From Mesorhizobium sp. (GTDB lineage: Bacteria; Pseudomonadota; Alphaproteobacteria; Rhizobiales; Rhizobiaceae), in assembly GCA_019635735.1 (NCBI GenBank), contig JAHBYX010000002.1:62001-126000 (forward strand): a stretch of DNA of 64,000 nt. The letters are read 5' to 3'. This document shows positions 55,553 through 64,000 of the stretch, piece by piece (positions within the stretch are counted from its first letter, which is position 1; every line of letters begins with the position of its first letter). The notes below the pieces were generated by a model. The model was given only the letters and a program-made list of their open reading frames with translations. It made no database searches and was not told where the DNA came from. The translations under genes were made by a program, and so were the position numbers.

Positions 55553-55657
55553 TGCATATTCGTTCCGGTCTAGACCATTCCGGCAGTTGGCCGGATTATT
55601 GCTCGCATCGCGTGTAAGGGAACATTCGGGCGGGTTGTTTCTGAAGGAGAGAGCGCA

Positions 55658-55921
55658 ATGAAGAAGATGATCATCGCACTGGTCGCTGCCATGGCGATTA
55701 CCGGCTGCACGACGGCCGAGCAGGATGCGGCCGGCGGCGCCGTGGTAGGCGCCGCGGTCGGCGGTCTGGCTACCGGCCGTGTCGGCGGCGCCGTCGCGGG
55801 TGCCGTTGTCGGCGGTGCTGCCGGCGTGCTGCTCGGCGCTGCGACCCGCAGGGGCGAATGCCGCTACCGCGACCGCCGCGGCCGCATCTACATTGCCGCC
55901 TGCCCCGCCGGCTACTACTGA
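55658..55921 (+). CDS. glycine-zipper lipoprotein
   Basis: An 87-residue protein with lipoprotein signal 'MKKMIIALVAAMAITGC' (lipobox ITGC, lipidation on Cys 17), then a glycine zipper ('GGAVVGAAVGGLATGRVGGAV', 'GGAAGVLLGA') and a Cys-containing tail ('GECRYRDRRGRIYIAACP'). Similar to small 17-kDa-antigen-like and YMGG-type outer-membrane lipoproteins. GAAGGAGAG precedes the ATG. No EcfG box was found ahead. Confidence 0.85.
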   Translation: MKKMIIALVAAMAITGCTTAEQDAAGGAVVGAAVGGLATGRVGGAVAGAVVGGAAGVLLGAATRRGECRYRDRRGRIYIAACPAGYY

Positions 55922-55935
55922 TCCGCAGCAAATGA

Positions 55936-55967
55936 AAAGGGGGCCGCCTTTGCGCGGCCCCTTTTTT
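55936..55967. terminator. strong bidirectional terminator
   Basis: GGGGCCGC / GCGGCCCC stem with short loop followed by six T on the plus strand, and AAAAGG before it giving CCTTTT on the minus strand. It stands between the lipoprotein gene and the convergent CHASE kinase gene and can end both. Confidence 0.92.
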
Positions 55968-55972
55968 GCGTG

Positions 55973-57601
55973 CTACGTTTTCCTGCTCAGCGTTTTGAGC
56001 GGGATGAAGATGTCGATGTCGACCCCGTCCTCAGGATAGCGGCGCTCGATGCTTCCGCCGAGTTCGCGCACGATGTTGGCGTCGATCAGACGCGTCCCGA
56101 ACCCCTTCCGCTCAGGCGGTTGCACCTTGCCGCCGCCCCGCTCGCGCCAGAACAGCTGCAGGCCATTCCTGGCGAGGTTCCAGGTGACCGAGAGGGAGCC
56201 CGAGCCGGTGCCGGCGGCGCCGTATTTGAGCGCATTGGTCGCCAGTTCATGGAAGGTCAGGCCGAGCGCCTGAGTGGTCGCCTCGTCGATCTCCACCTGC
56301 GGTCCGGTGAGACGGTCGGCGTCCATGTCGCTGCCAAGCACCTGCTCGATCTCCGTGACCAGCAGTTCGCGCAGATCGGCTTTCTGCCAGCGCGATCGGG
56401 TCAGCATGTCCTGCGAGGCGGACATCGCCTGGAGCCGCGCCGAGAACGAAGCCGAGAACTCCTCGATCGATTTGGATCCCGACGCCGTCTGCCTGGCGAT
56501 CGCCAGCACGCGCGCAATCGAGTTCTTGATCCGGTGCTTCATCTCCTGCAGCAGGAGATCCTTCTCCTGCAGCGCCTTTTCGCCGGCTTCGTTGAGAGCG
56601 CGCACCGCTTCGAACGCCTTCTCCCCTGACCGCACGACATAGGCGAGCGCTGTCGCCAGGATCAGTCCGAAGAGTCCGAGCGCGATGGCCGCCATTCGCG
56701 ACGAAGGCCACACGAAGGCCTCTGTCGGTTCGAAGCGAAGCAGCCATGTGCGCCCGGAGAACTCGATCTGCCGGCTTGTCCGGAACACCCCCATGGACCC
56801 GTCGGGCGGGGTCTGCGACCGGAAGATCAGCGTCTCGGGCGTCGGCTCGCCGTCATAGACCTCGATCGCGAGTGGCAGGAGGGGGGCTTTTGCGAGCGCC
56901 GCGCCGAACAGTTCCGCGGCCCGAAAGGGTGCATACACGAAGCCCGCGGTGGCTGCCGCGCGCTGCCCGACGCTCGCTGTGTCCGGCACGCCCAGAACGA
57001 GCGGCAGGTAGACCACGAAGCCCGCCTGCGTCGAGATGCCCTCGTCCTGGATGAGCGGGACGCGTCCGGTCACGCGCGGCTGGCCGGTTTCCATCGCCCG
57101 GGTCAGCGCCGCACGGCGCGTCGGCTCGCTCATCATGTCGAATCCGAGAACCTGGCGGTTTCCGTCGTCCAGCGGTTCGAGGAGTGTGACGACCGCGCGC
57201 TGGGCGCTCCCCTCGACAGGCCAGACCTGCATCTGCCGGCCGTAGTTGCGGGCGAGGTCATCCTCCGCCGCCCGTTCGCCCCCTTCGCGCAGAAGCCGGA
57301 CATAGCCAAGGCCTCGAATTCCCGCATACCGGCCCTTGATGTCGAGGGCGGATACGAACGACCGGAGCGCGTCGCGGCTGACGGAACCGTTCCCGGTCTT
57401 GTAGAGGGCGAGCGTCGCCCTGAGCAGCGACAGGTGCAGCTCGAGACGGGTTTCGAGGCGGTTCACCGCGTCGTCGGCCGTGCTCTCGAACTTGATCCGC
57501 GCCGCATCGGTCGCCGCGACATAGGCATAGCCCGCCATCACCAGGCTGGCTGCAGCCACCGACACGAACACGACCGCGGGAAAGATCCGTCTCACGCGCA
57601 C
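55973..57601 (-). CDS. membrane CHASE-HWE histidine kinase
   Basis: A 542-residue sensor kinase. Residues 10-32 are a first membrane span, 75-270 a periplasmic CHASE domain ('GIRGLGYVRLL', 'VTLLEPLDDGNRQVLGFDM', 'LPLVLG'), 305-324 a second span. The HWE core has 'EMKHRIKNSIARVLAIARQTA' (His 356), N-box 'LTFHELATNALKYGA' and W-x-E in 'LFWRERG'. CHASE domains sense small extracellular ligands. Its location next to the stress genes makes it a candidate input kinase for PhyR or the FAT-GUY receiver. Confidence 0.9.
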   Translation of the reverse strand: MRVRRIFPAVVFVSVAAASLVMAGYAYVAATDAARIKFESTADDAVNRLETRLELHLSLLRATLALYKTGNGSVSRDALRSFVSALDIKGRYAGIRGLGYVRLLREGGERAAEDDLARNYGRQMQVWPVEGSAQRAVVTLLEPLDDGNRQVLGFDMMSEPTRRAALTRAMETGQPRVTGRVPLIQDEGISTQAGFVVYLPLVLGVPDTASVGQRAAATAGFVYAPFRAAELFGAALAKAPLLPLAIEVYDGEPTPETLIFRSQTPPDGSMGVFRTSRQIEFSGRTWLLRFEPTEAFVWPSSRMAAIALGLFGLILATALAYVVRSGEKAFEAVRALNEAGEKALQEKDLLLQEMKHRIKNSIARVLAIARQTASGSKSIEEFSASFSARLQAMSASQDMLTRSRWQKADLRELLVTEIEQVLGSDMDADRLTGPQVEIDEATTQALGLTFHELATNALKYGAAGTGSGSLSVTWNLARNGLQLFWRERGGGKVQPPERKGFGTRLIDANIVRELGGSIERRYPEDGVDIDIFIPLKTLSRKT

Positions 57602-57702
57602 TCCGCAGGAGTTGGATGAATGCGCAATGCATATCGGATGGACCCGCTATTGCAATGCCCGCGCCATTGGCACAGGACTGCCCCAGCGTCAGCCGCCGCC
57701 GA

Positions 57703-58500
<798 letters not shown>

Positions 58501-58510
58501 CGTCTTCCTC

Positions 58511-59824
58511 CTAGAACCGCTTGCGGTACATCGTGTCGAGCCAGACGGCGAGCACCAGCACGCCGCCGACCACGATGTTCTGCAGCGGCGTGTCGATACC
58601 GAGCAGCACCATGCCGGACTGCAGCGACTGCATCAGAAGCGCGCCGAGCATGGCGCCGGCAATGGTGCCCGAACCGCCGGCCAGCGACGTGCCGCCGATC
58701 ACCGCGGCGGCGATGGTGAGAAGTTCGTCCAGCGTGCCCTGTGCGTTGGTGGCCGCATTGAGGCGCGCGGTGGAAATCGTCGATGCGATCGCCGCGAGTA
58801 TCCCCATCAGCATGAAGATCTTCAGCGTCACCCAGCGGGTGCTGATGCCGGCGAGTTCCGCCGCTTCCGGATTGCCGCCGATGGCGAAGACATATCTGCC
58901 GAAGCGGGTGCGGGTGGCGAGGAAGGTCATGACGATGCCGACGCTGATGGCGATCAGCACCGGAATGGCGATGCCGTGCGCGATGAACGCGTCTTCCGGC
59001 ACCGGCAGGCCCTGCGCCTCGAAATATCGGCGCACGATGCCGACCGGCCAGGGATAGGAATTGGCGATCCAGACGGCGCCGAGGATGGCCGCGCAGGCGA
59101 CCGAACCGAGGAAGACTTCCGCCCAGACGGGCCGCAGCGGGAACTTGAACCTCGTGCGCTGCCTGCGGCCGACGACCAGCATCACCACGACGGCGATGCA
59201 GGCGACGAGGCCGACGATCCAGCTCCAGGTCGCGCCGATCGAGCCGTCGGGTCCCCCGCCCATCAGCCGGAAGGTGGCATCCATCGGCGCCACGGTGCGC
59301 CCGCTGGTCACCCACCAGGCAGCACCCCGCCAGACCAGCAGGCCGCCGAGCGTGACGATGAAGGCCGGCACGCCGAGATAGGCGATGATATAGCCCTGGA
59401 AGGCGCCGATCGCGGCGCCCACGGCGAGGCCGGCCACGAGGGCGATGACCCAGATCCACGGGTCGCCGAGCGAAAGCCCGAACTGCCGCGTCAGTATTTC
59501 GGCCTGGGTGACGCCCATCACCATGCCGACGAAACCGAGTATGGAACCGACGGACAGATCGATGTTGCGCGTGACGATGACCAGCACCATGCCGGTTGCC
59601 ATCACCGCCACGGAGGCGGACTGGACCGAGAGATTCCACAGATTGCGCGGGGTGAGGAACAGTCCGCCGGACAGGATGTGCAGGCCGATCCAGATGATGA
59701 CCAGCGCGCCGATCATGCCGAGCATGCGCGTGTCGATCTCGGTGGCCTTGAGGAAACGTGCCGCGGCGTTGAGATCCGCCGCGCGTGCTCCATCCGGAGC
59801 CGCATTCGAGGTCGCGTCGGTCAT
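58511..59824 (-). CDS. xylH: sugar (xylose-type) ABC transporter permease
   Basis: A 437-residue permease of the ribose/xylose family with about ten spans. '[19 protein letters not shown]' and '[21 protein letters not shown]' (the conserved coupling segment) are the family hallmarks, with '[20 protein letters not shown]' near the end. The long loop near 180-250 is characteristic of XylH. GGGAGGAAG precedes ATG 59824. Confidence 0.9.
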   Translation of the reverse strand: MTDATSNAAPDGARAADLNAAARFLKATEIDTRMLGMIGALVIIWIGLHILSGGLFLTPRNLWNLSVQSASVAVMATGMVLVIVTRNIDLSVGSILGFVGMVMGVTQAEILTRQFGLSLGDPWIWVIALVAGLAVGAAIGAFQGYIIAYLGVPAFIVTLGGLLVWRGAAWWVTSGRTVAPMDATFRLMGGGPDGSIGATWSWIVGLVACIAVVVMLVVGRRQRTRFKFPLRPVWAEVFLGSVACAAILGAVWIANSYPWPVGIVRRYFEAQGLPVPEDAFIAHGIAIPVLIAISVGIVMTFLATRTRFGRYVFAIGGNPEAAELAGISTRWVTLKIFMLMGILAAIASTISTARLNAATNAQGTLDELLTIAAAVIGGTSLAGGSGTIAGAMLGALLMQSLQSGMVLLGIDTPLQNIVVGGVLVLAVWLDTMYRKRF

Positions 59825-59879
59825 GACTTCCTCCCGGTGCCGCAGTCTGAAGCTGCTTTCGGCCTGTCTACCTTAGAGA

Positions 59880-59908
59880 AACGCCGCGGCTCGTCAAACC
59901 GCGGCGTT
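59880..59908 (-). terminator. intra-operon hairpin between xylF and xylH
   Basis: A 10-bp perfect stem (AACGCCGCGG / CCGCGGCGTT) with a 9-base loop, 26 bases past the xylF stop, followed on the minus strand by TCTCTAAG. Such hairpins let the binding protein be made in excess by stopping part of the transcripts. Confidence 0.7.
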
Positions 59909-59934
59909 CCGGCAATGGCGTCTTCGCGCCGCGG

Positions 59935-60975
59935 TTAGTTGCAGGCGGCGACCGAGCCGGCGGCGACGCCGGCGCAGACCACGTCCTTGCTCACCCAGCC
60001 GGCGTCGATGACGACGTTGAGGTTGTCCTTGGTGATCGGAACCGGGGTCAGGAAGACCGAGTTGGTCTCGTTGCCGCCCGGCGTCGTGAACTTCACCACG
60101 TTGGGGATCTCTTCCATCTTCTTGCCGTCGGCAAGCATCGAGGCTATTTCGGCGGCGTTCTTGCCGAGATCGCGTGCGTCCTTCCAAACCGACACGGTCT
60201 GCGTGCCGAGGGCAACGCGGTTGAGCGCCGCATGGTCGCCGTCCTGGCCGGAAACCGGCACCGAGCCGGCAAGCCCCTGCGCCGAGAGCGCCGCCACCAC
60301 GCCGCCGGCGGTGCCGTCGTTCGAGGCCACGACCGCGTCGACCTTGTTGTTGTTGGTCGTCAGGATCTGCTCCATGTTCTTCTGCGCGTTGGCCGGCAGC
60401 CAGCCATCCGTATAGGCCTCGCCGACATTCTTGATCTTGCCGGAATCGATCGCTTCCTTGAGCACTTCCATCTGGCCCGAGAACAGGAAATCGGCGTTCG
60501 GATCGGCCGACGAGCCCTTGATGAAGGCATAGTTGCCCTCCGGCTTGACCTTGAACACTTCGCGGGCCTGCATGCGCCCCACTTCCTTGTTGTCGAAAGT
60601 CAGGTAGAAGACGTCCTTGTTTTCGATCAGACGATCATAACCCACCACCGGAATGCCTTCCGACAGCGCCTTTTCCACGCCCGGGCCGACGGCTGACGCG
60701 TCCTGCGACAGGATGATCAGCGCGTTGGCGCCCTGCGAGATCAGTGACTCGATGTCGGTCAGCTGCTTGGCCGCCGACGATTGCGCGTCCGCGGAAATGT
60801 ATTTGTCGCCGGCGGCTTCGATCGCGGCCTTCATCGCGGCCTCGTCGGTCTTCCAACGCTCTTCCTGGAAGTTCGACCAGGAGACGCCGATCACCTTGTC
60901 CTTCGCCTCGGCGACGGCGGCGAGCGACATCGACATGGCGACACCCGCCAGCATGGCGGTTGCAAATTTGTTCAT
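59935..60975 (-). CDS. xylF: xylose-type periplasmic binding protein
   Basis: A 346-residue protein with signal peptide ([23 protein letters not shown]). The mature part follows XylF: '[18 protein letters not shown]', '[17 protein letters not shown]', '[20 protein letters not shown]', '[20 protein letters not shown]' and '[23 protein letters not shown]'. It delivers D-xylose or a related sugar to XylH. GGGAGG precedes ATG 60975. The promoter and operator lie in the gap to the ROK gene. Confidence 0.9.
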   Translation of the reverse strand: MNKFATAMLAGVAMSMSLAAVAEAKDKVIGVSWSNFQEERWKTDEAAMKAAIEAAGDKYISADAQSSAAKQLTDIESLISQGANALIILSQDASAVGPGVEKALSEGIPVVGYDRLIENKDVFYLTFDNKEVGRMQAREVFKVKPEGNYAFIKGSSADPNADFLFSGQMEVLKEAIDSGKIKNVGEAYTDGWLPANAQKNMEQILTTNNNKVDAVVASNDGTAGGVVAALSAQGLAGSVPVSGQDGDHAALNRVALGTQTVSVWKDARDLGKNAAEIASMLADGKKMEEIPNVVKFTTPGGNETNSVFLTPVPITKDNLNVVIDAGWVSKDVVCAGVAAGSVAACN

Positions 60976-61038
60976 GAAGTCCTCCCTGAGCGCCTTGACG
61001 GCGCATGACACTGGCCCTGGAGCCATACAGTGAAGCTC

Positions 61039-61061
61039 TTTTTTTCGAGCCTCGAAAAAAA
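61039..61061. promoter_or_regulatory. perfect 23-bp palindrome, probable ROK (XylR) operator
   Basis: TTTTTTTCGAG-C-CTCGAAAAAAA, exact on both arms. It begins where the xylF -10 ends, so a bound repressor would block transcription start. It lies between xylF and the ROK regulator gene. Confidence 0.72.
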
Positions 61062-61089
61062 TAATGACTCACGGCTTCCCGTCTGTCAA
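61061..61089 (-). promoter_or_regulatory. sigma-70-type promoter for the xyl transporter
   Basis: TTGACA, 17 bases, CATTAT on the minus strand, about 85 bases ahead of xylF. The -10 shares its last base with the operator palindrome. Confidence 0.6.
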
Positions 61090-61154
61090 TATCCATCGGC
61101 GCCGAGAGGAGGCGGTTCGAGGGGGACTGCACGGCGCGCGGGAGGATGGCAGGC

Positions 61155-62390
61155 ATGACGGTGGGTATCCGTCACGACGATTTGCGTCGCCGTAATCGGG
61201 CGATGGTGATCTCGGCGGTGCGCCGCGCGGGACAGCCGTCGCGCACCGACATCGCCGCCACGACAGCGCTCAGCCCGTCGACCATCTCCGCCATCACCGC
61301 CGATCTCATCTCCGAGGGCATTCTCGTCGAGAGCAGGACGGGCGATGCGCCGGCCGCGAGGCGAGGCAGGCCACAGGTGGCGGTTCGCCTCAACGCGAAG
61401 GCGGCCACCATCCTCACTGTCGTCCTGTCGATGAACCAGCTCTCGGCCGCGCTCATCGACTACGCCGGCGAGACGATCGCGGAGGAGCGCCGCAAGCTGC
61501 CCACGCTCGAATTGTCGCGCGAAGCGCTCGTCGACGAGACGGTCGGCATCGTCCGTCGCCTGATCGGCGGCGCCCCGGACGGCCAGCCGGTCATGCGCAT
61601 CGTCCTCGCCGTGCAGGGCATCACCGACTCCAGCGAGCGCAAGCTGCTGTGGTCGCCGATCACGCCGCATGCCGATATCGACTTCAGCACGATTCTGGAA
61701 AGCGAATTCGAAATCCCGGTGACGGTCGAGAACGACTGCAACATGATCGCGGTCGGCCTGCGCTGGCGCAATCCCGAGCGCTACGCCCGCGATTTCATCG
61801 CCGTGCTTTTATCGCACGGCATCGGCATGGGCATGGTGCTGCGCGGCGAACTCTTCACCGGCACGCAGTCTTCCGGCGGCGAGTTCGGCCACATGATCCA
61901 CCGGCCCGACGGCGCTCTCTGCCGCTGCGGCCGGCGCGGCTGTATAGAGGCCTATGCCGGCAATTATGCGATCTGGCGCAATGCGAAAGGCCTGCCGGAG
62001 ACGGAAGCGGTAGCGCGGGACGTGACCGACGAGGACATAAGGGCGCTCGCCGAAGTCGCGCGCAGCCGGCCGGGTCCCGAGCGCGAAGCGTTTCGCATCG
62101 CCGGCGAGGCGATCGGCTTCGGTCTCGGAAGCCTGTTCGCGCTGATCGACCCCGCGCCCGTGGCGATCGTCGGCCACGGAGCCAACGCCTTCGACCTGAT
62201 GCAAAAGCCGATGCTCGACGCCATCGCGCGCACCGCGGGCGGCGTGCATTCGGGCGCGATTTCCTTCGACACCGAGCCGGACGAGATGCCCCTGATCCGC
62301 GAAGGCTGCGCCATGCGGGCGCTGACCTTCATCGATCAGGAAGTCTTCTCCCCTGCGCAAACCGCCACGCCGGGCAGGATCGTCGCCTGA
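61155..62390 (+). CDS. xylR: ROK-family regulator, XylR-like
   Basis: A 411-residue protein. An N-terminal winged helix-turn-helix ('RRNRAMVISAVRRAGQPSRTDIA', 'LSPSTISAITADLISEG') precedes a ROK sugar-kinase fold with 'GIGMGMVLRGELFTGTQSS', 'GEFGHMIH' and the zinc knuckle 'CRCGRRGCIEAYAG'. ROK proteins with a DNA-binding front are sugar-responsive repressors. It is divergent from xylF. The start is set at 61155 because GGGAGG is 9 bases ahead; ATG 61146 overlaps that site. Confidence 0.86.
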   Translation: MTVGIRHDDLRRRNRAMVISAVRRAGQPSRTDIAATTALSPSTISAITADLISEGILVESRTGDAPAARRGRPQVAVRLNAKAATILTVVLSMNQLSAALIDYAGETIAEERRKLPTLELSREALVDETVGIVRRLIGGAPDGQPVMRIVLAVQGITDSSERKLLWSPITPHADIDFSTILESEFEIPVTVENDCNMIAVGLRWRNPERYARDFIAVLLSHGIGMGMVLRGELFTGTQSSGGEFGHMIHRPDGALCRCGRRGCIEAYAGNYAIWRNAKGLPETEAVARDVTDEDIRALAEVARSRPGPEREAFRIAGEAIGFGLGSLFALIDPAPVAIVGHGANAFDLMQKPMLDAIARTAGGVHSGAISFDTEPDEMPLIREGCAMRALTFIDQEVFSPAQTATPGRIVA

Positions 62391-62413
62391 GCGCGGCCCC
62401 CCGCATTCGCAGG

Positions 62414-63556
62414 TCAGGCGAAGACCTCTCTGACGGCCTCGCCGATCAGGCTGATGTCCTCCGCGCTCAAGTCGACGGACATGGGCAGGCCGATGAGCGT
62501 TCGCGAAAGCTCTTCCGTGATTGGAAGCACCTGATCCCGCGGCAATGCCATCGTGTGGGGGTGGAGATGCGCACCGTCGCCATACCAGCGGCGATAGCCG
62601 ATCCCCGACAGCTCGAGCCGGCGCTGGAACCGCACGGATTCCTGATCGGACGCCGCGCGCGCGATCGCATAGTTCGCGCCGATCGCGGGTGAGACGATCA
62701 TCTCCGCCGGTTCGCATGCCTCTCGCAGCGAGACCGAAACCTTGCGATACCGGCTCAGCTTCTCCGCCCACCCGTCGAGCTCGGCATGACCGATGGCGGC
62801 GTGATACTCGCTCATCTTGCCGTTGACGCCGGCATCGACCGCGAGACGCGTTCCGTCGAAACCGAAGTTCAGCGCTGCCATGGCCGACCGCCAAGCCCGT
62901 TCGCTCGAGGTCACCACCGCGCCTCCTTCGCCGATGGCGAATGCCTTGGTGGCGTGGAAGCTCAGCGCGACGGGTATGTCGCCGATGCACTCCGCGGGTG
63001 AGGCGAATGTCGATTCGACCATAGCCGCACCGTCTATGACCACGGGTATCGACGTCGCATCGCGAAAGGCTGTCCACGGCGCCTGGTCGACCTTCCTGCC
63101 GAATGCCGAAACGGCGAGCACGAGGCCGGCCGAGTCCAGCCTGGGATGGTTCAGGAGATAACGGGGATCGAGCATCCAGGTCTCGGGATCGACATCGACG
63201 AAATGCGGCTCGAAGCCGCACCGCTCGACGGCTGCCACCGAACCGATGAATGTGAACGCCGGCATGAGACAGACATGCCTCTGCGGTCGTGCGCGGCCCG
63301 CAGACGCCAGGATCGCGCCTTCCAGCGCGGTGGTTCCGGAACTCGCCAACGCCACGAAATTGCCGCCCATCGCCTCGGACAGGCGCTGTTGCAGCGCGAG
63401 CAACAGCGTGCCGTGGTTGCTGTAGCGCCGCGTCTCGTCAATCACCTTGAGGTAGGGTAGGAGTCGGTCGGCAGAAGGGAGGAGCGGCCGGCAGACGGCA
63501 ACCCTTTCGGCTGCAGTCAGTGCGTTTTCCCATAGAGCCTGCGAACTGCGATTCAT
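62414..63556 (-). CDS. DegT/DnrJ/EryC1-family aminotransferase (sugar or amino-sugar)
   Basis: A 380-residue PLP enzyme of fold type I. 'SSGTTALEGAILASAGR' binds the PLP phosphate, and the Lys region is 'FHATKAFAIGEGGAVVTS'. 'MPAFTFIGSVAAVERCGFEP' is typical of the DegT/EryC1 family, which make nucleotide-linked amino sugars. The start is placed at ATG 63556; ATG 63586 and GTG 63598 are in frame upstream but overlap the divergent gene. It is divergent from the NeuD-like gene. Confidence 0.85.
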   Translation of the reverse strand: MNRSSQALWENALTAAERVAVCRPLLPSADRLLPYLKVIDETRRYSNHGTLLLALQQRLSEAMGGNFVALASSGTTALEGAILASAGRARPQRHVCLMPAFTFIGSVAAVERCGFEPHFVDVDPETWMLDPRYLLNHPRLDSAGLVLAVSAFGRKVDQAPWTAFRDATSIPVVIDGAAMVESTFASPAECIGDIPVALSFHATKAFAIGEGGAVVTSSERAWRSAMAALNFGFDGTRLAVDAGVNGKMSEYHAAIGHAELDGWAEKLSRYRKVSVSLREACEPAEMIVSPAIGANYAIARAASDQESVRFQRRLELSGIGYRRWYGDGAHLHPHTMALPRDQVLPITEELSRTLIGLPMSVDLSAEDISLIGEAVREVFA

Positions 63557-63584
63557 GCTGCTTATTCCACGAAATTCCTCGAAC

Positions 63585-64000
63585 ATGGATGCCGGCACAG
63601 TCAGGGAAATCGTCCTCTACGGCGCATCAGGCCACGGTCTGGCGGTTTCCGCGATGCTTGGCGGCGACAGCACTTTCCCAGTTGCCATGCGCACCGTCGC
63701 CTTCATCGACGACACACCGGACAAGATCGGAACAAGTCTCGGCGGCATACCTATCGTTTCCTTCGGACAATGGAAGCAGTCACTCAGTCACATCCCCTGT
63801 TTCGTGACGCCGGGAAACCCGGCTTCGAGAAAGATGATGGTGGCGAGGGTGATCGAGGCCGGAGGCTTCTTTGAGCAAACCTACCCGACGATCGACCGAC
63901 CGTTTCCGCCGATCATAGGTGAGGGATCCTATATCGGTCCCTATTCGCACGTAGGCCCGGCGGTCGAGATCGGTTCCCACGCCCAGGTGATGTCGTCGGT
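63585..64000 (+). CDS. NeuD-like sugar O-acyltransferase, N-terminal part (cut by window edge)
   Basis: An open frame continues off the right edge. It begins 'REIVLYGASGHGLAVSAML', the nucleotide-fold start of PglD/NeuD-type acyltransferases, has 'VTPGNPASRKMMVARVIE' in the middle and enters a left-handed beta-helix ('GEGSYIGPYSHVGPAVEIGS'). About 138 residues are visible. It probably acetylates an amino-sugar, fitting the neighbouring aminotransferase. An in-frame ATG at 63555 is an alternative start. Confidence 0.85.
   Translation, partial: MDAGTVREIVLYGASGHGLAVSAMLGGDSTFPVAMRTVAFIDDTPDKIGTSLGGIPIVSFGQWKQSLSHIPCFVTPGNPASRKMMVARVIEAGGFFEQTYPTIDRPFPPIIGEGSYIGPYSHVGPAVEIGSHAQVMSS

Noticed and set aside
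55619..55645. GGAAC ahead of the glycine-zipper lipoprotein as an EcfG promoter
   Set aside because: No CGTT-like element occurs at 16 or 17 bases (TCTG or CTGA instead).

Overview
The window looks like chromosomal DNA of an alphaproteobacterium of the order Hyphomicrobiales, most like Mesorhizobium and its Phyllobacteriaceae relatives. The grounds are the high GC content, families typical of that order (DUF1192, DUF1036, DUF1244, DUF2312, DUF4164, DUF6867), the EcfG/NepR/PhyR general stress response, FAT-GUY receivers with HWE-family kinases, and a cysteine-free L36. No tRNA, rRNA, CRISPR array, transposase or phage gene was seen. Most of it is core genome; the two window edges carry surface-glycan genes.

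Layout. 1-3.3 kb (minus): a partial sulfotransferase-like gene, a two-domain glycosyltransferase/RgpF protein and a frame-broken hypothetical gene. 3.6-20.4 kb: quinone oxidoreductase, MAPEG protein, two MFS exporters, paired DUF465 genes, purE-purK, an L36 gene, a TPR protein, an alpha/beta hydrolase, a GFA protein, pyk with a DUF1036 gene, an N-formylglutamate amidohydrolase, DUF1244 and DUF2312 proteins, a HerA-like ATPase and a large surface O-acyltransferase. 20.4-25.3 kb: a LysR regulator and a small DUF1127-like gene lie between intact pyc and a 31-codon remnant of a second pyc 3' end. 25.5-31.5 kb: a complete branched-chain amino acid (Liv) ABC transporter whose LivG carries an extra helix-hairpin-helix module. 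31.8-34.1 kb: a hydroxyproline epimerase and FAD oxidase pair. 34.2-41.6 kb: fba, pgk, a K+/H+ antiporter, gap and tkt. 41.8-42.5 kb: DUF4164 and zapA. 42.5-44.6 kb: a tight four-gene operon of MhqO-like and MhqD-like quinone-detoxification enzymes with two small GNAT proteins. 45-46.7 kb: a phosphonate monoester hydrolase-like sulfatase.

46.8-57.6 kb is a general stress response island. It encodes the sigma factor EcfG, the anti-sigma factor NepR, the anti-anti-sigma factor PhyR, a single-domain FAT-GUY receiver, a Crp/Fnr regulator, two HWE-type histidine kinases and many small envelope proteins (PRC-barrel, DUF883, holin-like, DUF1328, short single-span proteins, a glycine-zipper lipoprotein) plus a lipid-kinase-like enzyme. 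I read ten matches to the EcfG promoter (GGAAC, 16-17 bases, CGTT or one mismatch) placed in front of these genes, so regulators and many of their likely targets sit side by side.

57.7-62.4 kb is a xylose-type ABC transporter (xylF-xylH-xylG) divergent from a ROK repressor, with a sigma-70-like promoter and a perfect 23-bp palindrome as probable operator. The right edge has a DegT-family sugar aminotransferase divergent from a partial NeuD-like acyltransferase.
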